A stretch of DNA of 64,000 nt from Liolophura sinensis (GCF_032854445.1 NC_088296.1:21315853-21379852), one strand, 5' to 3'. Shown: positions 32,799 to 44,602, numbered from the stretch's first letter. Notes: generated by a model from the letters alone, not told the origin. A program made the numbers and translations.

Positions 32799-33088
32799 TT
32801 AATACTTTCGTGCGGTCTTACACGTGATGTCTCTGTACAGTTTATGGAAATCCGTTAAGAACAGACCCCCAAACGTTATACACAGTAACACAAGTCCCAG
32901 CCAACCGACCCTCTGAGCCGACGGTCGCGGATCATGTGCACTCTCATATCGCCTCCGATTGGACGAAATGTTAGACTTGTTCACATTAAGTGATGAAATC
33001 AGCTTCTCTGTGAACTCCTTCTTCTCTGCTTGGCTGAGTTTAACGAAGTGATTACAATGACATTCACACCATTCTTCCATTCCCTCCC
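32799..33088 (-). CDS. Copy 3 exon: CxCxC knuckle, TM anchor, tail
   Basis: 290 nt. It encodes GEGMEEWCECHCNHFVKL, NKSNISSNRRRYESAHDP, WLGLVLLCITFGGLFL and LYRDITCKTARKY, then TAA. Confidence 0.9.
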
Positions 33089-34729
33089 CTGCAAGCATAT
33101 TAGAACAAACCCGATCATGGCTCCATTTGCAAATAAATATCTTTGCTTATTTCATTTATTTATTTCATTGGTGTTTTACGCCGTACACGAGAATATTTCA
33201 CTTACACGACTCTGTCCAGCCCTATGGTGGGAGGAAACCAGCCGGGGCTGGGGAGAAACCCACGACCTCTCGCAGGTATTTACTTCGTATAAACGGCTTT
33301 TTTCAAGTAGCTACCAGGTATCAAATGTCTACTTTGAATAACGGAAATAGAAAAAGCCCTTCCGAGTAAGCTAAGGTGTAGTACGAAGTTGGACTCTCTT
33401 ATTTATATTTGTTTCATTGTTAGTTAATCATCCAACAAAACTTTCCTTGCTTTCAGAAGACGCCCATATTATCTGATCGTCATTTGTTAGAAATAATCAG
33501 TGAAAAATATGAACAAAGGTACAGTTAGATTTCACAAAAATATACGTCGTCTTTCCCGAAAGTTAACCTACCCTGTACTTTCTACCTCAAACCACTTGCA
33601 AGCGGATGTAAGAGAACTTTTTTTTTCATCAACCACAATAAACGTACTTGTCTTATGATCATATTTCACTTTTGTGGGAGATTTTGTAGTTTAGCTTCCA
33701 TAGCAATACGATAAAAATGTTTAAGTTTAATGTTTTTTCAATGGGTTACCTGTGCTATCCACTCCACGCGTTGTAAAAACGCTAACAGTTGATTCTTGGT
33801 CCTCTTTTGGGGTTACAGTGGTTGTTCTCAGAGTGACAATTTTGTCTGATGACTCACTGAGAGACATAAACGTCTCCGTGTAGGTGCCGCCGTCTGTACC
33901 CGGGCCCAACAAGTCTGTTACCCCTTTCCCATCCTCTGAAGAACGATAGGTTATCTTTATTGTATCAGAAGTTGTAGTCTTGTCGTAGGGTGAAGTAGTC
34001 CCGTCGTATGATGCCGTAGTCATCTCGTACGATGCCGTAGTCCTGTCGTATGGGAACGTAGTCCCCTCGTGCGTAGTGTTCCTGCTTGAGTTTACTGACT
34101 TTGAAGTTGCTTTTGTTGGTGTTGTCCCACTTGATGGGGCAGATGTTGTTTTGGTTGGTGTTGTCTCACTTGATGGGACAGATGTTGTTTTTGTTGCTGT
34201 TGTCTCACTTGATGGGGCAGATGTTGTTTTTGTTGCTGTTGTCTCACTTGATGGGACAGATGTTGTTTTTATTGCTGTTGTCTCCCTTAATGAGGCAGAG
34301 GTTGATGATATTGTTGATGATTTTCCACCAGGCATTTCAGTAGAAAGGTCAGGGGTTGTTTCACTGACGGATTCAGAACATCCAGCCCATGGTTCATTGT
34401 CATGGATCGGATCATTGAAGGAAACAACCAGGCCTGTGTGGTCGAGCTCAGCTGGAGGATAAATCGATTGATTGAACAACTTGTTAGTTGTTGTTTTTAT
34501 TCTTTTCAACCACTAATTCATTTATCAATTGCTTGCAAACAGTAGTTTGTGTAATTGTTTGATTTGGTGTATGATGCTTCGAGGCTATTTAACGTTAAAT
34601 GGCATTAAAATTACTTGGTTATTTGATTGTTGGGAAAAGCAAGTCCACCAGAAGAATCCTGCTTTAACAATATAAAATACAATGTTGTATATATATACAA
34701 TGTTGTATATATGTATATATATACAATGT

Positions 34730-34794
<65 letters not shown>

Positions 34795-37700
34795 CTGACA
34801 CATTGTTTAATGTGTTTATGCACTAAATGTGATGACAACATGCAACTTTGAGTAATTCTCGACGAGTCAAGTGTAATATATGACAATTAACATCACTGCA
34901 TATGTTTATATCTAATTCTGCTTAAGCTATGGTGCCAGCCGGGTGTAATTTGCTACTATTTATGACATTTGGCATGAACAGTTAGTACGAAACCTTAACT
35001 GAGGGAAACTGACAAGAGGTCATATTTCACCGGTTACTCATGTCCAGTTACCAACTATCACCTTGTCGTACATGTAGCTGTGGTTTTCCTCTCTCTCTGC
35101 TCTAGGGCTTTTATAGTCATTGAACAACACGTGTGATTCCCCTATCTACGTACTCTAATGCTTACTGATGATTGATGCAAGCAATGAACGGAAACTAATA
35201 TTATGTTTCCGTTAATAGAGGACAATATGAGAGACATCCTGGTGGGGGCTTTTAGGTGGATAATGGCTGAACGCGTAAAGAAGTCTCGACAAAACACTGT
35301 TCAAACTGAATCGCATAAATCTGCCTGCTGGCGTAACCGACATTGCCCGGTGCTCAAGCTAACGGAGGGAGTTGGGCTTCGACCGCCGGAATTAACAACA
35401 ACACAGAAAGCTTCTACCTCAAATTCCTTAATGTGACGTAGTTTTAGTATCAGGTGTCCACAGCCAGTTAAGTGCGCACGGACTGCAGACATGTGGACAG
35501 TTGTATACTGTCCTATGTCCTGTCTTATATACACAGACAATTATTCATGAAGCCGAACAACGGTTCTATTTTAGCAGCTTAATTTTTCTCTTATCTGAGC
35601 AAACTGATTAGATAGAACTAGGAAAGCTGAACGTTGGAAGAATACAACCATGTATAGAACATGCAAAATCATGGAAGTTCGCTCAGGCTGTCGATACCTC
35701 CAAAATAGATAAGGACAGCCTTTCATTCTAATCGTTTGCAATATTGTTAGTTATCACGTTTGGTTGGGGTACAAAGTATTCACATGGCGAGTACATACTT
35801 CGTATCTCTCCTCAACCAAATATGATAGCTAATTTATTATTCCGAAGAGTTTTGAAGTTATACTTAATTTGCTAAAAAAAAAAACGAGTGAAATTTTCCT
35901 TTACTGCTTTGATGCCTCACATAGACCCAATACGAATCACGTCTATTTACAGCGCGCTCAAGCTACCACGTCACACAATGACACGCATCCTCATTTGAAT
36001 ATAGACGATATACTGTTTAGCGGGCGGATTTTTGAAAGAATGTTGAGCACAAACTTCTGATTTAAGTTGAATGGTAGTTATTATGGTAAAAAAGAAGTGT
36101 CAAGCAGCTCGCGAGAGAAACGTTTACAACGAAACCGGTCAGGGTTTCAATGGCAGGATTATTACATGGATAGAAAGCCGGCTAGACGCCTGTTACCACA
36201 TCACATTTTCTGACGATGATGCCGGAGTATATATTTTACAAAGTTCTACAACGCCACCGCTGACGTGTAGTTGAAAGTTGTTGCGACGCAGATGATAAGA
36301 TTTGATTTGATTTGATTTGATTTGATTGGTGTTTTACGCCATAGTCAAGAATATTTTATACGACGGCGGCCAGCATTATGGTGGGAGGAAACCGGGCAGA
36401 GCCCGGGGGAAGCCCACGACCATCCGCAGATTGCTGGCAAACCTTCCCACGTACGGCCGGAGAGGAAGCCAGCATGAGCTGGACTTCAACTCACAGCGAC
36501 CGCATTGGTGAGAGACTTCTGGGTCATTGCGCTGAGCTAGCGCGCTAACCGACTGAGCCACGGAGGCCCCCAGATGATAAGAAAGGAATCATCTAACATG
36601 TTATATGTCAACGTCAGTGCCAAGAATATCGTCATAACTGTCATCAGAACTACATTATTATAGGTGTGAAGGGGAGGGTAGCTCAACTCGTCAAGGGACT
36701 GGCGATGTAGGAGTGTCGCCACCAGTGGATCAACGTGAACAGCCAAAGCTGACGTACATGAGGATAGAGGTAGTGAAGTTTCGCTTCATGTTTATCTTTC
36801 AAATTTTTTCTGACAAGTTCATAATCGTGCTATTGTTCCCATTTTTCTGTACTATCTGTGCTAAACTGATACAAAGTACATTTAGGCCTATGCATCAAAT
36901 CCCGCGCTTTCCCATAGTAACTAGGCCTATACCGTATCGGGTCTGTGGAAGCGAGGTTTTTCTGTATGGGACGGTTAGGGCACCCAATACGAGTGCTTAT
37001 TGGAGGGTAACCGATCAGTCAGATGGCCGAGAAACTTTTCTGAAGGATAATAATACGATGTGCTACAGATCTGAAGACCGACTATGCAATCCAAAGGTAT
37101 ATCGATATACTAAGAATCAAATAGCGTGGATTAATAAGATAGCTCCTTCTTAACAGTAGTCTTCAAGTGTTAAAATACCCAAATAATATTTATCCTCCAT
37201 AAGAAAGATCACTGTAATATATATATCGTTTGTTCACTTCTGTTTTAGATCTTTTTTCACTGCATATAAGCACAGTTACCTGCACAAATGATATGGCTTT
37301 ATTGGACATACTGATAATGTAAGACGACAGTGATGTAAACGGGAGTTGTTCCACTTTATGCCTTTGATTGAAATTGTTGTGGCGTTCTGGGTCGAGTTCC
37401 TCAAAAGCGTATTTGTTAATACCGGTATTGAGTCACATTATATATTTACGATTTTAACATAACCCATCAATCACTAAAGTTCCACAGAGACCAAATGGAA
37501 CAGTAGCATATTTAGTTCATGTTTTGTATAGTGCTGCACAAAATTTTCGGGCACAGCACAAAACCGGAATTTGGACTGGGATTACAATTACACCGTACAT
37601 GTGGTATTAACTCTTAGGGCAGTTTTGAACGACCTGGTCCTGTAGTGTGATGTCTAATAATGTATACAGACGAACTATTCCAGTCTCTGAATATGGTATT

Positions 37701-40700
37701 TAGGATGGATCATAGAAAAGCTTCTGGCGTGGCAAAAATCCTACATTGGTCCTAGAAGTGAACCATAGCCTTTAAACTTTAGACCTATCTTCATTCAGAC
37801 AAAACTCCAAAATAATTGCAAATGTGAACAAGTTTTGGATACAGTTTTTATTGAATTATCTATTGATTCCTTCGTTTTTGTCTTTGGTTTTTGGTATTGC
37901 CGCACTTTAGAAAGACGTTTGTATATTTTAGACATACTCTTACACATTAAGCTAAGTACATGCCTTACATGTACGTTAAAGATATTTACGCCAGCGCAGC
38001 GTGATGACCCAGGAGCCTCTCACCAATGCGGTAGCTGTGAGTTCAAGTCCAGCTCATGCTGACTTCCTCTACGGCCGTACAAGGGAATGTCTGGGAACAA
38101 CCTGCAGATGGTTGTGGGTTTCCCCCCGGGCTGTGCCGGTTTCCTCCCACCATAATGCTGGCCGCCGTCGCATAAGTGAAATATTTTTGAGTGCGGCGTT
38201 TTTTTGGTGTTTACCAATCAAATAAATAAATAAAGATATTTAACGTCCGGAAAGTTGACACAGTTTTCAAGATACGTTTCTTTTAGAGGAACACGCAGTT
38301 CTACGTAAGTTTCTTCTACGTAAGTATTTTTTGTTTAAGCCTATGTGTTTAGCTTAATCAACATAATACTACACTTATGTTGTGTTTAAAATAAGTTATA
38401 TTTCAAAAAGTACTCTATGTAGGCCAAAAACTACCGACATAAACAATTTACTGAACTTATAATTTTCGTAAAACTGGGCCTTAGTGTCCTTATTCAGCCT
38501 TTTGTATATCTCTTCTCCAGTCGAATAACGGATGTTTCTGTAAAAACACTCGCTTGTCACAATTCAGCTCTGGCGCATGTTTCTCAAATCTTCAACTGAA
38601 CATTGTTAAGAAATCATTAATGAAATGTAACAGTGGTGAGTGAACAAATATTATTTAGCGCATGTGTATCTCACCTTCAAAGCAGAATTTCACGTAGAGG
38701 GAAGTTCGACCATTTGCAGCATTGTCGTCCGAATTGTCTATCAGTTCGGCCATCGAGTTTGCCCTAAAGAAATAGCATGACCCTACGTTGTAAACAACTG
38801 CCCAACATTCCGGCTGAAGGTTGTCGCTGAGGCAGGCCTGCTGACAGTCTGCCAAGCTTGGAGCATCAAAGCGATAATCTGGCTTTATACCCTGGACTTC
38901 AGTGTCAGGGTGCTCCATAAAGGTACACTGGCCTGCAAAAAACATCATTCATTAGATTGCGGGGTAAAAAAATGTGAATGTGATCAAGAACCGTAGCCAA
39001 TCGGCAGTTCTCACCACCTCAATCATTAAGGAATTTTTATTTATTTATTTTATGGGTGTTTTACACAATACTCAAGAATAGTCCACTTCTAAAACGGTGG
39101 TCAGCATTATGGTGGGAGGAAACCGGGCAGAGCTCGGGGGAAACACGCGGCTATCCGCAGGTTGCTGTATGACCTTCCTGTACGACGGGAAAAGCATTAG
39201 TAAGAGGCTCCTGGATCACTGCGCCGCGCTGGCACGCTAAACATCTTGGTCAAGGAGGAATCGGTCAAGTACTGGTCTTCATTTGACAGAATAATGTTAC
39301 AGAGTAATGGTTTGTGCCTGGCTATTTATTTATTTACTTTCTTATTTACTTATTTATTTCATAAGAAGAGGGATAGGCGGGGTGTCTGGTAGCTCGCGAG
39401 ATAGCTGATAGCAGTTGTCCCAGTTTCCGACTTGACCGCAGCAGTAAGGATTTATTTATTTATTATTTTGATGAGTATTTAAAATCATATTTATGAAGTT
39501 TCCATTGTATGACATCATGCCGTAACGAGGATTGGGGAAGGAGGGGGTGTCGAGAAAACCGAATGGCTGGAGTAAATCATCTCCACTTTCCGAGTATAGG
39601 AAAAACCTCAGTAGCATCTGCTGTTTTCGACATGGCAGCATCTGGTCAACCGGTCAACACATTACTTACAATAATCAAATAACTAACCATTTTTAGGAAG
39701 ATGACAAAAAACACGCCACTTCCGTACGCACATTCTCGTAATCACGTCAAGAAGAACTTACCAGTTTGCTGTTCGCAGATGGCTCTTGCCACACCGTTTT
39801 CGCAAAGCCGTAGCACCCAGAATGCATCCTCCTCCAGATCCGGATGTCCAGCTATGCATTTTTTGTCTGCTATCGCACCAGACCATCGCCATGGAGTGTA
39901 CGTCCCCAGGGGCTTGCAGCTTGTGTGCCACGTGTACAGGTACTCCCCGGATACTCGGTGAAGTCCAGTCCAAAAGTTCGTGCTGATTCAAAGACAAACA
40001 GTAGCAAAAAAAGACAATTTACGTAACACACCTACAGAGTTTGAATTGTGCACTGTATCAAGGAATAATGATACGGTGTTGTAATGGGTATTTGTAATAG
40101 CATCACTCCATAATAGTTGAAACCATTTTAAAGTCTACTTAGAAAGCTAAGAAAAGTGAGGTTCATCTCCACGAAAGTAGAAATACAAATCGTATACGAT
40201 TTGTTTCTACATTAAACTGCATTTCCTTAAACATATTTTCGCTTACGTCCAATAGCTACTCCAGGAATTATGGCTAAAATATTCCAGAGCCAGTCGAACA
40301 TCTTCGCTGTCAGTCGTCAAAAGTCGTGTACCGCGTGATCGGCACAGCTCGGCAGCGTCGTTCCATGGTATCCTCTTGTCCGAGAAATATGTCAACACCC
40401 TGTTCGGTGTGCCTGCGCTAGATACTGTAGAAAATCAAAGACGATCATAACGTGTTCTATTCGTCAAGTGGTCGCATATCTTGACGTTTTATAACACACC
40501 GGACCACCCCAAAACCGCCAGCCCCTGTGAGAAAATCACCTTGAGTAGGAATGAAGAATTCTGTGGGTGTTAAAAATTATTAATTAAAATTTACTCAACT
40601 ATTTTTTTAATATTGGTCATAATGTTCACTTGTTATTTGTCTTTTTGCCCAAAATGGATAATTGTGGGTTCCCCAGGTGTTGTGCCTGCTTTGCTCCCAC

Positions 40701-42960
40701 CATAATGATGGTCATCATCGAATAAGTGCAATAGACTTGAGCACGGCGTAAAACTCTAATCAAATAAATAAATAAATCTAATAAAGAAAGAAATATTTTC
40801 CAGAAAACCCACAGAATACAAAAGCTGAGTGTTTCAGAAAGAAAAAAAACGAAGTACGCAAACTCACCTGATGCAAGTAACATTAAAGAAAATCCAAGAC
40901 AGCACAGATTTGTAACACCTGTTCAAGTAAACAAAATAACATCACAGTTTTCATTACATGGCCACATGAGTGGAAAAATTAATATTAGGCTGTCAAACAC
41001 ATATTCCTAAATTCATCCCCATGTACATAGGATGGATGAGGTATGTGGCTATCTCAGGTAAAGTTAATATATATTTCTAATGATGTAGTCGTCCAAGAAA
41101 AAACAAGTAGATTGTTTTATTTAGTATATGTATGTACATAGATGCATGTATGTATGCTTGGGAGTTCAACGTCCCACTAAACTATCATGCTGAAGACACC
41201 AAAAATGACACCCGACACAGTCACGTTATAATGGCACCTGGCCAAGCTTTCCTGCTTCCTTCTTTCAGCCTCTGAGTGCTCAGCACCAATCGAGGCAGCA
41301 ACAAGTACTGTTTTTAAAGCATCCGGACTAATTATCATCTAGGGTGCCATTTAAGCTTTCGTTGATAACTGTATTCATAAACCGTGTCCGTTTCAGTAGA
41401 GGTCTCGCTTTTTCAGACCAATTTCCTCGTCAGTTAGTGCTAACGCATAATCTGCACCTGACTTAGGGCAGCCAGCACTGGAATTCTTATAAAACCCATA
41501 TCACCTCTTGCATTCGAGCGCTGATGGGCCACACCCAATAGTCGTGAGTACATATACGTGTAACTGCTATCATTGTTTTTCCGTAAAATCAATCTTTAAA
41601 CCGGGAATTAGAGCGCAGTTTGATGTAGGTCTAAATTATCATGTCAAAAGTGTTCCTAAAAACTGCTTACTTACCTTTGCTTGCAAACAAATGGAAAGCA
41701 CTGAGAGACATTTTCACAGAATTCATCAAGTTTCAGCCCTGAAGAAAAATATATGTTGCATTTTAGGACTTAAAATCTAAATTTTAATCAGAGATTCCTG
41801 AGAATACGTTAAATATAAGTCTAAAAGATAAGACAAGAGAGCAATTCAGAACGGTTTACCATCAAAAAATTCAATTAGTCACACCAATCTGCAGTTTTTC
41901 TGATGTATGAGATTAAATTTAAGGTTATCTTACCTTTTACATCATAATCAGCACCCGGTTGTTCAAAACTGGTTTGACGCTTGATACAAGATTTAACTTT
42001 AAACCAAGTTTTCAATTTTGTACTTAGCTTAAAACATTTGTGTAACAGTATATTTAATATGAACTAAAATTGGGGCTGTTACATTTTGACTTTGAACAAC
42101 TACATTGGTTACTGAATTCGGTTACATTTTTAAATCGAACAAATGACATTAGCAAATACACTTTCGAACCACTTCTTTCCTCATAACGTGTTCGAAGTTC
42201 ACTTTACAAACATCATTTAACTGTTGCATTTATATCTGAGTAAGTCGCACATGTAAGATACACATATCATTGGCTACCTCGTTATGAGTGTACTCTTTGA
42301 TTGGATAGATCGTCAAAGTGGTTGCATTTGGCATAATTATGCACCAAAGCCCAATACCAAAATGTCGGCATTAAAAAAACAGCGTCGAAAATGTAATCAA
42401 AATCAGCTCTGACTGGAAGCACCATAATAAAGACTATTCTTCAGTTTAATTAAAAGGACGTTAATCCAATGTAACGGGAGTTTGTAGACATTTACCTAAA
42501 AGTATTAGTACCATGCATTATTGTCATGGTTGCTTATCCCTTTAAATATTTCCTTTAAACCACATTTGTCAGAATTATTGATGGAAGTAGCCTCACTACA
42601 TGTTTGGTAAAAACCACTGACAATTGTCAAGTTCCAGAAGAACTTTTCAATATGTGACATGCAAACGTGCACGTTAATTTGGTGAGAGAGAAGTTGTTTT
42701 ACAGGAACAAGAAGAACCCACAAAAGGGCCCACAATTTAAGCACAGTCCATGTTATATCAAAAATAAAGACTACAATATTGTTGAGAGTGTACAAATATG
42801 TAAAGAAACACTCGAAACTACATCTCTGTCTAGAAAACTGCAGCATGCAAAAACCATATCACTGGTGAGTTTCAGCCTTACCTCTTTCTCAGTTGTTCTT
42901 CTCTGAGATCTATTCTGTCGTTCTATGTTTCATGTTTTCTATCCTCAGATTGTAAATTGA
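32799..42960 (-). CDS. Receptor copy 3: CTLD-PAN-long stalk-TM protein, intact
   Basis: Exons on the - strand: non-coding first exon ending at 42882; 41675-41738 (ATG at 41709-41711); 40868-40918; 40247-40424; 39762-39982; 38675-38932; 33750-34451; 32799-33088. The coding sum is 1737 nt, exactly 579 codons including the stop. Predicted order: signal peptide within 1-29, CTLD about 30-162, six-Cys PAN/apple-like 163-248, Thr/Ser stalk 249-482 with 13-residue and 7-residue repeats, anchor exon 483-578 with CECHC, RRRYESAHDPRPSAQ, TM helix about 544-562 and a short tail containing YRDI. CTLD calcium/sugar signatures (EPN, WND) are not visible. Introns host several SINE A copies. It is the best template of the family; ligand and signalling partner are unknown. 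Confidence 0.85.
33148..33277 (-). repeat. SINE A, partial
   Basis: TTGGTGTTTTACGCCGTACA and GGTGGGAGGAAACCAGCC. The tRNA head is missing. Confidence 0.85.
33750..34451 (-). CDS. Copy 3 exon: long mucin-like stalk
   Basis: 702 nt, phase 1-1. It opens LDHTGLVVSFNDPIHDNEPW then AGC. About five 13-residue units of SETTATKTTSAPS type follow, then 7-residue units of YDRTTAS type. Rich in Thr/Ser with N-x-S/T sequons, so probably heavily glycosylated. Donor CACAG before GTAACC. Confidence 0.88.
34115..34310 (-). repeat. 39-bp coding minisatellite in copy 3 stalk
   Basis: Five near-identical 39-bp units encode the SSETTATKTTSAP repeat. The unit is a multiple of three, so frame is kept. Confidence 0.88.
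34664..34792. repeat. (TA)n microsatellite with ACAATGTTG units
   Basis: Three ACAATGTTGTATATATA units lead into an uninterrupted TA run (about 34731-34792) in the PAN-stalk intron of copy 3. Confidence 0.95.
34925..35110 (-). repeat. Dispersed repeat D
   Basis: The reverse complement holds AAAACCACAGCTACATGTAC, GACAAGGTGATAGTTGGTAA and AACCGGTGAAATATGACC. Confidence 0.65.
36071..36274 (+). other. Possible Ig-like domain fragment
   Basis: A frame beginning at 36071 contains FNGRIITWIESRLDACYHIT then FSDDDAGVYILQ. The C-Y-x-I-T-F-S-D-D-D-A-G-V-Y text resembles the end of an immunoglobulin V/I-set domain. There is no supporting neighbour exon, and it lies antisense within the long intron of copy 3. 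It may be a relic or chance. Confidence 0.25.
36301..36570 (-). repeat. SINE A, full length, perfect 12-bp target-site duplication
   Basis: Reading the - strand: tRNA-like head GGGGCCTCCGTGGCTCAGTC with A-box TGGCTCAGTCGG, B-box-like GAGTTGAAGTCC, body, then a (ATCAA)n tail. CAGATGATAAGA flanks it at 36289-36300 and 36571-36582. It is the reference copy for the family: 270 bp. Confidence 0.95.
36713..37153 (+). other. Unassigned 146-codon open frame
   Basis: The longest otherwise unexplained frame. It has a hydrophobic stretch (FIIVLLFPFFCTICA, about residues 36-50) and a C-terminal half with RVCGSEVFLYGTV, YWRVTDQSDGRETF and CYRSEDRLCNPKVYRY. I recognise no family. It lies antisense in an intron of copy 3, so it may be chance or part of a decayed element. 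Confidence 0.2.
37989..38231 (+). repeat. SINE A with 11-bp target-site duplication
   Basis: GCGCAGCGTGATGACCCAGG through the AAAT tail. AAAGATATTTA flanks it at 37978-37988 and 38232-38242. The first part of the tRNA head is missing. Confidence 0.92.
38675..38932 (-). CDS. Copy 3 exon: PAN/apple-like domain
   Basis: 258 nt between TTTTGCAG and GTGAGA. It encodes GQCTFMEHPDTEVQGIKPDY, ADCQQACLSDNLQPECWAVV, CYFFRANSMAEL and YVKFCFE. Confidence 0.9.
39033..39252 (-). repeat. SINE A, near full length
   Basis: TTTATTTATTTTATGGGTGT, GGTGGGAGGAAACCGGGCAG, and a diverged tRNA head at the right (AACATCTTGGTCAAGGAGG). Confidence 0.88.
39762..39982 (-). CDS. Copy 3 exon: CTLD b
   Basis: 221 nt after GAATCAG and before GTAAGT. 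It encodes TGLHRVSGEYLYTWHTSC, KPLGTYTPWRW, KKCIAGHPDLEEDAFW, RLCENGVARAICEQQT. It has two extra residues (YT) relative to copy 4. Confidence 0.88.
40247..40424 (-). CDS. Copy 3 exon: CTLD a
   Basis: 178 nt. It encodes VSSAGTPNRVLTYFSDKRIP, WNDAAELCRSRGTRLLTT, DSEDVRLALEYF and SSYWT. Confidence 0.9.
40650..40775 (+). repeat. SINE A, 5'-truncated
   Basis: CTCCCACCATAATGATGGTC, GAGCACGGCGTAAAACTCTA and a (AAAT)n tail. Confidence 0.85.
40868..40918 (-). CDS. Copy 3 exon: signal-peptide core
   Basis: A 51-nt phase 1-1 exon encoding VTNLCCLGFSLMLLASG, between TTGAACAG and GTGAGT. Confidence 0.85.
41160..41345 (-). repeat. SINE C, partial
   Basis: ATGCTGAAGACACC, CTCTGAGTGCTCAGCACCAA and GCAGCAACAAGTACT match the SINE C body. 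Confidence 0.6.
41675..41738 (-). CDS. Copy 3 exon: start codon and 5' UTR
   Basis: The acceptor TTCTTCAG precedes GGCTGAAA. The ATG at 41709-41711 gives MSLSAFHLFASK, ending in phase 1 before GTAAGTAAGC. Copy 4 has the same GGCTGAAA...TCTGTGAAAAT leader, which supports this start. Confidence 0.82.
41800..42870. other. First intron of copy 3; nothing further recognised
   Basis: AT-rich. The open frame at 42505-42846 on the - strand lacks recognisable domains and is not supported. Confidence 0.45.
42882..42960 (-). other. Copy 3 probable non-coding first exon
   Basis: Ends AACTGAGAAAGAG before GTAAGG, the same junction as copy 1 (4396) and copy 4 (52987). The 5' limit is unknown. Confidence 0.5.
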
Positions 42961-43244
42961 GGTAACACAGTATCTGCATATTGACGAAGTAAGGACTTCT
43001 GGTATCAGGATAACGGTTCATGTGTATAAACGGGAATGTGAACAGATATTTACAATTCTTCGATCGTAAAAACACTGAGCAAATATGTTTAATCCAGATT
43101 ATTGATTATAGATAATCTATTGTAGTAACATTTTACCAAACTGTACGACTTTGTCTCACGGCAGATGTAAAGTTACGGTACTCGCTTGCTAAACACAGGG
43201 CCCTTGTTTTGGAGCCAAAATAGACGTTAATACAAAGAGGACGA

Positions 43245-43565
43245 CTTTAAGCAAGTTTCAGGGCATGGGCCGGATTATAAATTCCGTGTGAATGGCAGGT
43301 GCGTCATACGCATCCTTGACATTACTTTGCTAACTCGCTTGAATCTGAACGTATAAACGGACAAACCTATGAACTCGCTTTAAACTGGTTTGACCACATG
43401 GTTGTATGAACATACGCATTATCACAGCTAATTGCGATAAAAACCGGTTAAGATTTGACATGGATTAAGTTCAGGCCGTGTGAAAGTGTTACTATATCAC
43501 TTCAACAGACATAGCAATGGCTGTGTCCTTTCTTGTCAGTGTGATAGCTGGTCTAGTTTACCTCA
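43245..43565. repeat. Segmental duplication, unit A (SINE-free)
   Basis: GAACTCGCTTTAAACTGGTT, ATTATCACAGCTAATTGCG, AAACCGGTTAAGATTTGAC and TCCTTTCTTGTCAG match, in order, sequences at 43955-44925. Confidence 0.8.
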
Positions 43566-43679
43566 GGTAGAGTTTTATTCTGACTCTCCATGTAAATACA
43601 TGAATGCCAGTAAACACGTCCAGAAGACACACCCTTTTCCTCCACGATTGAATTAATCATTTATACTTAACCCAACATC

Positions 43680-43882
43680 AGTGCTGTCGTTGTGAGTTCA
43701 AGCTCATCTCATGCTGTCTTCCTCTCCGGCCATACGCGGGAAGATCTGTCAGAAACCTGCGAGTGGTCGTGTGTTTCTACCTTGCTTTCCCGTTTTCCTA
43801 ACACCATATTGCTGACCACCGTCGTGTAAGTGAAATATTCTTGAGTATGGCGTAAAACACTATTCAAATAAATAAATAAATC
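43680..43882 (+). repeat. SINE A, near full length
   Basis: GTTGTGAGTTCAAGCTCATC, CTTGAGTATGGCGTAAAACA, (AAAT)n tail. Confidence 0.88.
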
Positions 43883-44323
43883 AAGCCAGTTCGACGTTGC
43901 ACGCGTGACCACAGACCGGGGGGCTTTTGAACTGGTTTATTTGTCCCTGCCAGCGACGAGGCTTTAACCCAGTTTCAGGACTTGAGCAGGGTTATGAATT
44001 CCATGTGAATGGTAAGTGGACCATATGCCCCTGATACACATCCCTGATATCATTTTGCTATTACTCAGAACGCTTGAATCTGACCGTATGAACGGACAAA
44101 TTTATGAACTCGCTTAAAGAGATAAAAAGATAGACTCTCCTGGTATGAATGTTGCAGCCTTGAGTACGCTTGAATAAATGTACCATACCTAAAATTCACC
44201 TCGGACAAGGCATAGCCTGGACTTGCCCGTCTCTCACACCAGCCAATCAGAATCGATTCTGTATTCCTTCAAAACTGGTTTGACCTCATGGTCGTTTGAA
44301 TACACACATTATCACAACTAACT

Positions 44324-44593
44324 GCGGAGACCTCCGTGGCTCAGTTGGTTAGCGCGCTAGCGCAGCGTAGTGACCCAGGAGCCTCTCACCAATTCGGTCG
44401 CTGTGAGTCCAAGTCCAGCTCATGCTGTCTTCCTCTCCGGCCGTACGTGGGAAGGTCCCGCAGCAACCTGCGGATGGTCGTGGGTTCCCCAGGGCTCTGT
44501 CCGGTTTCCACCCACCATAATGTTGGCCGCCGTCGTATAAGTGAAATATTCTTGAGTACGGCATAAAACATCAATCAAATAAATAAATAAACT
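44324..44593 (+). repeat. SINE A, full length with intact tRNA-like head
   Basis: The head has GTGGCTCAGTTGGTTAGCGC (A box) and GTGAGTCCAAGTCC (B-box-like); the body and a (AAAT)n tail follow. ACTAACT flanks it at 44317-44323 and 44594-44600. Confidence 0.95.
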
Positions 44594-44602
44594 ACTAACT
44601 CC

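Noticed and set aside
34585-34886. Tyr-Ile repeat proteins
   Set aside because: Translation of a (TA)n microsatellite.
44324-44395. A genuine tRNA gene
   Set aside because: The A and B box motifs belong to a SINE head; no complete cloverleaf is evident and a SINE body follows directly.
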